From NCBI RefSeq assembly GCF_008017455.1, contig NZ_VRTY01000015.1, positions 20,325-84,324 on the forward strand: 64,000 nucleotides of DNA. The letters are read 5' to 3'. This DNA is from Pontibacter qinzhouensis (GTDB lineage: Bacteria; Bacteroidota; Bacteroidia; Cytophagales; Hymenobacteraceae). The translations under genes and the position numbers were made by a program. Positions 35,780 to 43,707 of the stretch are shown here, one piece after another. Position 1 is the stretch's first letter. Every line of letters starts with the position of its first letter. The notes beneath the pieces are model-generated. The model was not told where the DNA came from and ran no database searches. It saw nothing but the letters and a program-made list of their open reading frames with translations.

Positions 35780-36892
35780 ATGAACAGACACTCCACTTAC
35801 AAGAAAGCAATCTTCCTGCTGGCCTTTTCATCCGTATTTGCAGTCGGTTGCCAAAACAATGCTTCCGAAAACCAGGCGCAGGAGACCGATACACCAGGCG
35901 CGACTTCTGGTTCTAAAAAATACCTGTCGGAGCCGTTGGTGACCGATAATTATACGGCAGATCCTTCTGCACATGTGTTCGACGGCAGAATCTACATCTA
36001 CCCATCGCACGACATAGATGCAGGAGTGGCTGAAAAAGACGATGGCTCCCATTTCGATATGCGCGACTACCATGTGTACTCCATGGATAGTGTAGGCGGT
36101 GCAGTAACAGACCATGGCAAGGTGCTCGATATAAAGGATATTTCGTGGGCAGGGCGGCAGCTTTGGGCACCAGATGCTGCGCACAAAAACGGAAAATATT
36201 ACCTCTACTTCCCTGTTAAAGATAAGCAGGATGTGTTCAGGATCGGCGTTGCCACCAGCAATTCGCCAGCCGGACCGTTTAAGCCGGAGCCACAGCCCAT
36301 CGCCAACAGCTACAGCATAGACCCGGCTGTTTTTACCGATACCGACGGAACCTCCTATATGTATTTGGGTGGTATCTGGGGTGGTCAGTTGCAACGCTGG
36401 AGCACAGGAACCTACCAGGCAGAAGATAAATACCCAGCAGATGATCAGCCTGCCTTGATGCCGAAAGTTGCCCGAATGAGCGCAGATATGCTCTCTTTTG
36501 ATGGCCCTCTCAAAGATGTGCAGCTGCTCGATGAAAACGGTAAACCTTTACTTACTGGCGACAACGAACGCCGCTTTTTTGAAGCCGCCTGGGTGCATAC
36601 GTACAACGGTAAATACTACTTCTCGTACTCCACCGGCGACACTCACAACATTGCTTACGCCACCGGCGACAGCCCTCTGGGGCCTTTCACTTACAAAGGA
36701 GTTATTCTGAACCCGGTTGAAGGCTGGACAAACCACCACTCCATTGTAGAGCACAACGGCAAATGGTACCTATTCTACCACGACACGCAACGCTCCGGCA
36801 AAACGCACCTTCGCAACATAAAAGTAACGGAGCTGCAGCATAACCCTGACGGCAGCATCCAGACCATTACGGCTCAATCGGAAGAAGCTTAG
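35780..36892 (+). CDS. GH43-family glycosidase, lipoprotein (arabinofuranosidase/xylosidase type)
   Basis: A 370-residue five-bladed beta-propeller glycosidase, cleaving arabinose or xylose residues. From the ATG at 35780 there is a lipobox FAVGC (Cys24), so it is membrane-anchored. GH43 catalytic positions are visible: base Asp in NYTADPSAHVFDGRIYIYPS, pKa-modulating Asp in SIDPAVFTDTDGTSYMYLG and acid Glu in RFFEAAWVHTYNGKYYFSYS. It resembles the third GH43 (55146-56147) more than the second. The tandem start MYYKM at 35768 is a possible alternative. Confidence 0.9.
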   Translation: MNRHSTYKKAIFLLAFSSVFAVGCQNNASENQAQETDTPGATSGSKKYLSEPLVTDNYTADPSAHVFDGRIYIYPSHDIDAGVAEKDDGSHFDMRDYHVYSMDSVGGAVTDHGKVLDIKDISWAGRQLWAPDAAHKNGKYYLYFPVKDKQDVFRIGVATSNSPAGPFKPEPQPIANSYSIDPAVFTDTDGTSYMYLGGIWGGQLQRWSTGTYQAEDKYPADDQPALMPKVARMSADMLSFDGPLKDVQLLDENGKPLLTGDNERRFFEAAWVHTYNGKYYFSYSTGDTHNIAYATGDSPLGPFTYKGVILNPVEGWTNHHSIVEHNGKWYLFYHDTQRSGKTHLRNIKVTELQHNPDGSIQTITAQSEEA

Positions 36893-36934
36893 ATCAGGCT
36901 ATTTAGGTGTGTTCAACTGAGATAAACCGGCCGG

Positions 36935-36992
36935 ACCCTTGGCAAAATTTGGATGTGAAACCTTTTGGAGGCTATTTTCATTTGAATAATTT
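36935..36992 (+). repeat. 58-bp intergenic repeat, copy R12
   Basis: Reads ACCCTTGG, spacer, CCTTTTGGAGG, CTATTTTCATT, TGAATAATTT. It begins 42 bases after the GH43 stop in sense orientation. Confidence 0.88.
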
Positions 36993-37125
36993 GCAAGCTA
37001 AGCCTGAAGCAATAGTCAATTTACCAGGCAAAACGATCGTGCCCTCATTTATCCGGCAATCAGAAGTAACATCTTACCCTAATAGGAGATGAGGTTATAA
37101 ATAGACAAGAATAGAACCTAAATAC

Positions 37126-37176
37126 TTAAAACCAAAGGGCCTGCTGGTATTGTACCGGCAGGCCCTTTGGTTTTAA
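37126..37176. terminator. Strong bidirectional terminator
   Basis: Perfect 19-base arms (TTAAAACCAAAGGGCCTGC and its complement) at 37126-37144 and 37158-37176. It separates the plus-strand GH43 gene from the minus-strand xylanase gene. Confidence 0.88.
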
Positions 37177-37348
37177 GGTAAAAGGATAGTTTGTGTTGTG
37201 TTATTGAAGGTGTAGAAGGTATTACATTATTAAATCGGTAAGCTACCAATAAGCAGCCTTATTGTGGCTTCTATTCTAAGCTCGTGTCAGCTTCAAATAA
37301 AATCCGGAGGGTAGGAGCAGTGCATCGTGAGCAATCAAAAACCAGAAG

Positions 37349-38467
37349 CTACTTTTTTGCTGCGGCCTTTACAACTGCCTCAAAAGCTGGTTTAGGCTGG
37401 TAGTTCCGGTCGAAGAGCATCGGGTAGCTTGTTCTTCCTTTTATAGGCCAATCGTTGAGCCAGGAGTCGCGGTCGGTTACACCCCAGAACGTAACCCTGC
37501 TGATTTTGTCTTGGTGCTTCCGGAAGAGCTTGAAAATCTCGGCGTAGCGTGCTGCCAGCTCCTGCTGTACATCGTCTGGCAAGCCATCGGTGTAGAGGTT
37601 GTATTTTTCGTCAAAGCCGAAGGTTGCGTCTATATCGGCTCCCTGGCGGTTGCTCGGATTAGGGAGCACATCGATGTCGAGTTCCGTAATAACCACCTTG
37701 GCACCTGTTTTTGCAAAGGCAACAATGCTTTCTTCTATCTGGGCGATGGTCGGGGTCTTTAGGCCCCAATGGCCCTGCATGCCTATGGCATCTACTTTTA
37801 TGCCCTTCTCCTGCAAGCTTTTTACCAACCTGATGGCGCCATCGCGTTTGGCTGGTTTCCACATGTTGTAGTCGTTGTAGTATAGCTCGGCTGCAGGGTC
37901 TGCTTTTCTGGCAAAGGTAAAGGCCTGCGCCACAAAATCGTCGCCTATCTGCTGCTGCCATTTGCTCTGGCGCATGGTGCCATCGTCGTTCAGTGCCTCG
38001 TTCACCACATCCCAGCCATTAATTTTGCCTTTATACCGACCGGCCACAGCCTGTATGTGCTCTTCCATGCGCTTCAGTAACTGGTTCTTGCCAAGTGGTT
38101 TTCCCTGCTCATCTTCAAACACCCAGGCCGGCGTTTGCTGGTGCCACACCAGTGCATGCCCTACAATAAACATGTTGTGCTTCTGGCCAAGTGCTACATA
38201 ATCGTCGGCGGGTTTAAAGTTATAGCTGTCGGGGCGGGGATGCACCGATTCCCATTTCAGCAGGTTTTCAGGGCTGATGGTGTTGTAGTGCCTGGCTATT
38301 ATAGCTTCTGCCTGCGGATCTTGTGAACCTGCCTGCCTGCCGTTTAGGGCTGCTCCTATATAGAAGTCCTTTTTATACAAGTCTTTCAGGGCAACATCGC
38401 CTCGTTGGGTAAAACCGATACACGCCAGCGCCAGGCACGTGCTAAGCCAGGTTTTTCTTATATTCAT
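37349..38467 (-). CDS. GH10 endo-1,4-beta-xylanase
   Basis: Cuts the xylan backbone; exported. It has 372 residues with a short signal peptide (STCLALACIGFTQ). GH10 signatures are FYIGAALNGRQ, NTISPENLLKWESVHP, GHALVWHQQTPAW, the acid/base E157 in GWDVVNEALND, YYNDYN, GMQGHWGLKTP and the nucleophile E262 in VVITELDIDVLP. Near the C-terminus, VTFWGVTDRDSWLND is the usual last barrel element. The acidic loop, single domain and length fit oligosaccharide- or polymer-acting periplasmic/surface GH10 enzymes of xylan loci. Last gene of the minus-strand group lacI-GH67-SDR-GH10. Confidence 0.96.
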   Translation of the reverse strand: MNIRKTWLSTCLALACIGFTQRGDVALKDLYKKDFYIGAALNGRQAGSQDPQAEAIIARHYNTISPENLLKWESVHPRPDSYNFKPADDYVALGQKHNMFIVGHALVWHQQTPAWVFEDEQGKPLGKNQLLKRMEEHIQAVAGRYKGKINGWDVVNEALNDDGTMRQSKWQQQIGDDFVAQAFTFARKADPAAELYYNDYNMWKPAKRDGAIRLVKSLQEKGIKVDAIGMQGHWGLKTPTIAQIEESIVAFAKTGAKVVITELDIDVLPNPSNRQGADIDATFGFDEKYNLYTDGLPDDVQQELAARYAEIFKLFRKHQDKISRVTFWGVTDRDSWLNDWPIKGRTSYPMLFDRNYQPKPAFEAVVKAAAKK

Positions 38468-38511
38468 ATTCGTATTTTTAAAGCTTGATCTAAAGGAGGC
38501 ATGCGTTCAAT

Positions 38512-38569
38512 AAATTATTCTAATGAATTGGCCCTTCCAAAAGGTTTTAGTCAGAATTTATCCAAGGGT
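38512..38569 (-). repeat. 58-bp intergenic repeat, copy R13
   Basis: On the minus strand it reads ACCCTTGG, spacer, CCTTTTGGAAGG, CCAATTCATT, AGAATAATTT. It lies between the SDR and xylanase genes, with degenerate copy R14 73 bases away. Confidence 0.88.
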
Positions 38570-38642
38570 CTGGAACATGACAACTTTCCCGAATCCTGTT
38601 CCTTTTACTTGTTTTCTTGATACAGAACTTTGCTGAAGGTGA

Positions 38643-38711
38643 CAATTATGCGAACTAACACGGCCTTCAGAAGCACTTCAAGAGCATTTCTTCCTGAGGC
38701 TTGCCCAGGGG
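38643..38711 (-). repeat. Degenerate repeat copy R14
   Basis: On the minus strand it reads CCCCTGGGC, a longer spacer, GCTTCTGAAGG, CCGTGTTAGTT, CGCATAATT. It is about 69 bases long rather than 58 and begins right at the SDR stop codon. The central dyad and end block are recognisable, the rest diverged. Confidence 0.55.
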
Positions 38712-39470
38712 CTAAAACCCGATAGAGTTACCGCCATCAACAGGTAGTATGGTGCCTGTAACGTACTTGGCTGCGTCGGTGGCGTAAAAATAAACGGCTT
38801 CTGCCACATCGTCTGGTGCGCCTAACCTGCCCATCGGGGTGCGCGACATTACTTTGTTTTTGCGTTCAGGGTCGTTGTCCAGTGCTTTGGCCGACATGTC
38901 GGTGGCGATAAAACCGGGGGCGATGCAGTTTACCCGGATGCCCAGCGGCGAGAGCTCCACTGCCATGGCTTTGGTCATGCCCTCTATGCCTGATTTAGCG
39001 GCTGTGTAGGCAATTACCTTCGGAATACCGTATTGGGCGGCCATGGAACTGATGTTGATAATACAGCCTTGCCCCTGGGGCAGCATTACCTTTACCACCT
39101 CGCGGCTTAAGGCAAATACGGATGTTACGTTGGTCAGCAGCACCTTCTGAAAATCCTCATCTGTTACTTCCACAAAAGGTTTTTTCATGTTTACTCCGGC
39201 GTTATTTACCAGAATGTCTATGCGGCCAAATTCAGCTTCTATTTCCCGTACCAGCCCCGGAATGCGGTCCAGGTGGCTCAGGTCGAATGAGATGCAGGAA
39301 CACATGTCGCCAAAGGCTTCTTTGGCGCGCTTTAGTTTCTGCTCATCTCTTCCGATAATGATAGTGCGTATATTGTTTCGCACAAATTTTTCGACGATGG
39401 CATAACCAAGTCCGGAGCCGCCTCCGGTTACTATCGCTATTTTGGGTGCTGCAGTAGTATGCTCGTTCAT
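38712..39470 (-). CDS. SDR oxidoreductase in the glucuronoxylan gene group
   Basis: A 252-residue classical SDR with AIVTGGGSGLGYAIVEKF (cofactor motif), ILVNNAGVNMKKPF, catalytic Ser in IINISSMAAQYG, Y-x3-K in VIAYTAAKSGIEGMT, and the C-terminal GTILPVDGGNSIGF. Its closest general look is gluconate 5-dehydrogenase/KduD. Position between a GH67 alpha-glucuronidase and a xylanase, with uxuA nearby and no UxuB, suggests it may reduce D-fructuronate to D-mannonate. That role is inference; oxidation of another sugar acid is possible. Confidence 0.82.
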   Translation of the reverse strand: MNEHTTAAPKIAIVTGGGSGLGYAIVEKFVRNNIRTIIIGRDEQKLKRAKEAFGDMCSCISFDLSHLDRIPGLVREIEAEFGRIDILVNNAGVNMKKPFVEVTDEDFQKVLLTNVTSVFALSREVVKVMLPQGQGCIINISSMAAQYGIPKVIAYTAAKSGIEGMTKAMAVELSPLGIRVNCIAPGFIATDMSAKALDNDPERKNKVMSRTPMGRLGAPDDVAEAVYFYATDAAKYVTGTILPVDGGNSIGF

Positions 39471-39624
39471 ATGTATTTAGTAATTTTGATACGTTTGAAG
39501 TTATTAGTAACTAGCTGATTTACAATTAAGTTGTAGTATTACAGAAGTTGGTATTCCTTAGGAAGCAAACTTTTATGATTAGATATAAATTAGCCTGTTT
39601 ATAAGCTAAGTGATTATTTAAATA

Positions 39625-41790
39625 TTAAATGCCAGGCACAAACTGCGGATCTAGGTTCATGTAGTACTCCAGGGTTTGGGTTGGTTTCTCCAGCTCCTGT
39701 GGTATGGGTCTCTTAGAATATGTCTGGAAGTAGAGCAGGCAGGCATCGCGCCACCACCTGGCTTCCTGCTCCTGAATCTTCAGCAACGATTGCACGTGGG
39801 CAAACCGTTCTTCATCTAGCGCAGGTGCTACTTTCGCCCAGTTTTGCTGCATGTCGCGCACTTGCTGCACTCCGTCGGAGTACCTGTAACAGAGTTCGTT
39901 CCAGAGCGTTCGGCCAGACTTTAGCTTATGATCCCAGCTTACATGGTGGAACCAGAGCAAAAACTCCTCTGGGCAGGTTTTGAGGTTGCCAAACTGTTTT
40001 TGTACGGCAGGTGCATACTGGGCCAGGGCGTTACTACCTGTCTTGGTTCTGTCGAAGCCAATACCTTTTTCATCGGCGCGGTGGTAGTAAACCGATGTCC
40101 AGTCGGCGCGGTGCTTGTCTTTTATCCAGGGGCCGGGGCCGTAGTGGTGCGACCAGCCCATAATGTGGTGCAGGCCCAGTGGTGTCATGTAGTTAACCAC
40201 AGCTTCGCGCGAGGTCATCAGCATATCCTGAACCGGCAGTACAACGTTGGCATTGGTAGAAAAGGTCATGTTAATCCATTCGGTTGCAATGGATTCAGAA
40301 GAAAGCTGGTGGTTCCAGGCAAGTCTCCCGAAAGCATACCAGTTCGACTGCCCGAACAAATGCCCGGTCCAGTTGCGGTCGTTTCCAATGTTGGCTACAC
40401 CTGCTATGCCTGTTAAGGTGTGGTTATCGAGGGTGCCGTCTATTACTTTTGCTACAGTAGATCCTTTTCCCTTGGTGTGGGTGTCGGCCTGCAGGGTTTC
40501 GCGGAACATAGGTGCCAGGTAAGCCAGGTTCGTTGCCTGCCCCAGGTACTCCTGCGTTATCTGGAACTCCATCATAATAGGCGTTTTAGGCATAGCTCCA
40601 AACAGCGGGTGAAAAGGCTCTCTGGGCTGAAAATCGATAGCGCCGTTCTTCACCTGCACCATCACATTTTTCCGGAACTGCCCATCGAGCGGTTTAAACT
40701 CATTGTAAGCTTGTTTAGCGCGGTCATCGGGTTCTTTGTCATCGTACACAAAGGCGCGCCACATCACAATGCCACCTTGGGGCGCTACGGCATCTGCCAG
40801 CATATTGGCACCATCAGCGTGGTTACGGCCATAGTTCTGCGGCCCTGGTTGCCCCTCAGAGTTGGCTTTCACCAGAAAGCCCCCAAAGTCGGGCACATAG
40901 CTATAAATTTCAGCGGCTTTGTCTTTCCACCAGGTTTGTACCGTTGGGTCGAGCGGGTCGGCTGTTTGCAGGCCACCTATTTCTATGGGGGCACTGAAGC
41001 GGGCTGTCAGGTACACTTTTAAGCCGTACGGCCTGAAGGCATCTGCCAGGGCAGCCACCTTTACCAGGTACTCTTTTGTAAGCACCAGGGCGTTGGCGTT
41101 TACATTTGTAAGCACGGTACCGTTAATTCCTAAGGAGGCATTGGCGCGGGCATAGTCGAGGTACCGCTGATCTATGTAGCCCGGTAGTTTATGCCAGTCC
41201 CAGAGCGAGAAACCGGCATAGCCGCGTTCTACGGTACGGTCGAGGTTATCCCAGTGGTTGAGCACGCGGTGCTGTAGTTTGGGGGAGCTGCTGATCGAGA
41301 GCTTGCTGATGTCCTGGGCAGTTTGGAGTAGGCGCAGAAAATGAAAGGTGCCATACAGCACACCCACCTCTGTGTTTGCAGCCAGCACAGTGCTGTTTTT
41401 GCCATTCACGGGCATGGTCAGCAGGAGGTAACCTTCGGGGCCAACAGCTTTGAGTTTATCATTTAGTTGCAAGGCAGCCACTACAGGTGAGCTGGCAGGC
41501 GTACCTGCCACCAGGGCACCGGCTTTGGTGGGTTGTTTCGTGAAAATTATGTCCTGGCCCAGGAGGCCTTTTAGCCCCTGCGTCAATTCTTTTCTGGCAA
41601 TAGCCAGCGTCGGGCTGCTGCCTTCTATAACTATTTCGGAGACCTGCTGCCGGTATTGCTGTAGCTTGTTGGCATCCTGCACCTGGTCGTAGCGCAACCA
41701 CAGCCTGTAACCATCTTCCGCCAGTACGGAGCGGCCCATGCTGAGCACCAGGATGAGCAGTGCTGTGAGGGTGAGTGTTTTGTGTATCAT
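39625..41790 (-). CDS. GH67 alpha-glucuronidase
   Basis: Releases (4-O-methyl)glucuronic acid from the non-reducing end of xylo-oligosaccharides. From the ATG at 41790 it has 721 residues and a signal peptide (LTALLILVLSMGRSVLA), so it is at least periplasmic. GH67 hallmarks are HRVLNHWDNLDRTVERGYAG, SLWDWHKLPGYIDQRYLDYA, FGGFLVKANSEGQPGPQNYG, GGIVMWRAFVYDD, MVQVKNGAIDFQPREPFHPL and LGLHHIMGWSHHYGPGPW. An ATG at 41835 would place polar residues before the signal peptide. It lies 79 bases downstream of the lacI-family gene on the same strand. Confidence 0.95.
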   Translation of the reverse strand: MIHKTLTLTALLILVLSMGRSVLAEDGYRLWLRYDQVQDANKLQQYRQQVSEIVIEGSSPTLAIARKELTQGLKGLLGQDIIFTKQPTKAGALVAGTPASSPVVAALQLNDKLKAVGPEGYLLLTMPVNGKNSTVLAANTEVGVLYGTFHFLRLLQTAQDISKLSISSSPKLQHRVLNHWDNLDRTVERGYAGFSLWDWHKLPGYIDQRYLDYARANASLGINGTVLTNVNANALVLTKEYLVKVAALADAFRPYGLKVYLTARFSAPIEIGGLQTADPLDPTVQTWWKDKAAEIYSYVPDFGGFLVKANSEGQPGPQNYGRNHADGANMLADAVAPQGGIVMWRAFVYDDKEPDDRAKQAYNEFKPLDGQFRKNVMVQVKNGAIDFQPREPFHPLFGAMPKTPIMMEFQITQEYLGQATNLAYLAPMFRETLQADTHTKGKGSTVAKVIDGTLDNHTLTGIAGVANIGNDRNWTGHLFGQSNWYAFGRLAWNHQLSSESIATEWINMTFSTNANVVLPVQDMLMTSREAVVNYMTPLGLHHIMGWSHHYGPGPWIKDKHRADWTSVYYHRADEKGIGFDRTKTGSNALAQYAPAVQKQFGNLKTCPEEFLLWFHHVSWDHKLKSGRTLWNELCYRYSDGVQQVRDMQQNWAKVAPALDEERFAHVQSLLKIQEQEARWWRDACLLYFQTYSKRPIPQELEKPTQTLEYYMNLDPQFVPGI

Positions 41791-41869
41791 AGGAGTTGTT
41801 GTATGGCAAAAGGAAAGCTGCCCGTAACCCGACACAGGTCAGCAGCTGGAAGTGGCAGAAGATAAAGAA

Positions 41870-42898
41870 CTATTCTATCTTCGTTCTAAGGGAGGAAGCC
41901 CGCACAATCAATTCGGAACGGAGGGTGATGGTATTGGTGATGGTAATGTCAGATAAGCCGTTGAGGTGATGAATCAGACTTCGGACAGCTACTTCGCCCA
42001 TTTCGTAGCCAGGGTAATTCACGGTGGTCAGGTTTGGCTCAATAACCCTTGAAATAGGGTCGTTGTTGAAGCCAACTACTGCTATATCATCTGGTATCAT
42101 TATTCCGGCCTTTTGTAACTCTCTCATACAGCTTACCGCAGCAGTGTCGTTCGATACGAAAAGACCGTCGGGCATAGGCTGCATTTTCAGAATCTGCTGT
42201 GCCGCCTCCACGCCAGCCTCTTCACTCAGGTTCGTGATGAGGACGAAAGACTCATCGAAGGGCAGGTTGTTATCTATTAGAGCGTATCTATAGCCTTTTA
42301 GCCTGTCGGCATATACGTTTCGTTTCTGGTTTGCGGTCAGGTGCAAAATGCGTTTGCAACCTTGTTTGGCCAGGTGGCAGGTAGCTTTGTAAGCTGCCTG
42401 GAAATTATCTATCACAATGCTGGTACACTGGTTATGCTCAATTACACGATCATAAAAAATAACAGGCGTACCTTTGCTGATAAATGGCTCAAAATGATCC
42501 ATGGTGTCTGTTTCATAAGCCAGCGAGACCAGCAGGCCATCTACACGACTATCGAACATGGTGCGGGCATTGGTTATCTCCTTTTGCATGGTCTCCAGCG
42601 ACTGCGTAATTATCAGGTTATAGTCAGCGTTGTTGGCTTCTTTTTCCATGCCCGCCATTACCGACGACATAAAGGGGCTGTTAAGGCGGGGTACAATAAC
42701 CCCGATGGTATTGGTGCGTTGCTTCCGGAGGTTGCTGGCAAAGATGTTCGACCTATAGCCCATTTGCGCCGCAATGTCACAGATTTTTTGCTTGGTGTTT
42801 TTGTTTACGGCCGGATGATCGTTTAGCGCTCTGCTCACAGTAGTAGGAGAGAGGTCTAATTCTTTCGCTATATCATAGATTGTTATATCTTTATCCAT
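41870..42898 (-). CDS. LacI-family transcriptional regulator
   Basis: A 342-residue repressor-type regulator. Residues about 5-50 form the HTH and hinge (ITIYDIAKELDLSPTTVSRA, then LNDHPAVN and MGYRSNIFASNLRKQ). The rest is a periplasmic-binding-protein-like effector domain (TIGVIVPRLNSPFMSSVMAG, DGLFVSNDTAAVSCMRELQK, IAVVGFNNDPISRVIEPNLT). A 16-bp operator, TTGCAATCGGTTGCAA, lies 26 bases upstream of its start, implying autoregulation, and the same site precedes susC. The inducer is probably a xylan- or uronate-derived sugar, given the genes it leads. Confidence 0.93.
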   Translation of the reverse strand: MDKDITIYDIAKELDLSPTTVSRALNDHPAVNKNTKQKICDIAAQMGYRSNIFASNLRKQRTNTIGVIVPRLNSPFMSSVMAGMEKEANNADYNLIITQSLETMQKEITNARTMFDSRVDGLLVSLAYETDTMDHFEPFISKGTPVIFYDRVIEHNQCTSIVIDNFQAAYKATCHLAKQGCKRILHLTANQKRNVYADRLKGYRYALIDNNLPFDESFVLITNLSEEAGVEAAQQILKMQPMPDGLFVSNDTAAVSCMRELQKAGIMIPDDIAVVGFNNDPISRVIEPNLTTVNYPGYEMGEVAVRSLIHHLNGLSDITITNTITLRSELIVRASSLRTKIE

Positions 42899-42923
42899 AA
42901 CCGGAAGTATTTATCAATTGTTG

Positions 42924-42939
42924 TTGCAATCGGTTGCAA
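42924..42939. promoter_or_regulatory. LacI-type operator at the lacI-family gene
   Basis: TTGCAATCGGTTGCAA, identical to the site at 25352-25367. It lies between the likely promoter and the ATG of the regulator, fitting autorepression. Confidence 0.75.
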
Positions 42940-43149
42940 TATAAAAAAATCCTGCTTGCTGCACTATGTTTTCAAAAAAAATATATGACTTCCACTATTG
43001 TTTTCTATACCTGATGCGTAGTTTCTGCAGTTGATCTCGTGGTCGACGTTTATTCTCTTTCTCGTGCTCCAAGACATCCTTTCTAATTATGAGGATTTCC
43101 ATACACAGAAACATTTTCTGGTATATCTACAGTGTTTAAGTTAAGTAAT

Positions 43150-43159
43150 CGATTGCGCA
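43150..43159. promoter_or_regulatory. CGATTGCGCA site, distal
   Basis: First of two identical 10-mers upstream of the pectate lyase gene; this one has TAAT before it. Confidence 0.35.
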
Positions 43160-43565
43160 CAACACCTTTATCTGAATTCAGTGTCTGTTAGAACTCTTTT
43201 CCAAAAGGATCTTCTGTAACAATGGTTTCCTCTTTCAACACGAGCATAGTAAATGAAGGAAAGGAGTTTTCAAATGCTGTTAGTACATAATGTTAACGCC
43301 GCTTATTTCTTCCAGGCATAGTATCCTTAGTGCTTGCCTGAAATAGTTAGATGATAGTATTTTAATTGCTTCCTACATGGCATTTCTACAATTCAGAAAA
43401 CTCCACTCCTGTAAGCTCAACTTTTTATTATAGTTCAATCGGCATTGCCTGTATAAAGTGGTTTAGCTGATACTGTACCTTTAGCTTTTATAACACATTT
43501 GGGAGAGACGGTACCAGTATCTAAACCTAACTATCGTTTGTGAAAATCGAATTATATTCGTAATA

Positions 43566-43581
43566 TGCAAACGATTGCGCA
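43566..43581. promoter_or_regulatory. CGATTGCGCA site, proximal, LacI-like
   Basis: TGCAAACGATTGCGCA has the CG-centred look of a LacI-family operator (TGCAAACGnTTGCG) and shares CGATTGCGCA with the site at 43150. It lies 127 bases before the pectate lyase start. It differs from the TTGCAATCGGTTGCAA site. Confidence 0.45.
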
Positions 43582-43707
43582 GCTCGGTGCCAAACGTCAT
43601 GTTTTTTAGATTGCCTGAACCAGCTGCCATAGCTGCAGTACAGTCCGTCTTCCCCAAATACCCTGGTACTTATAGCGCTGCTATTTTTCATTACAAGCTT
43701 TATATCT

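Larger units (their letters stand above)
42899..43707. other. Divergent regulatory region between lacI and pectate lyase
   Basis: 809 bases without a gene. It holds the LacI-type operator near the lacI start and two copies of CGATTGCGCA (43150-43159 and 43572-43581) upstream of the pectate lyase gene. Confidence 0.5.
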
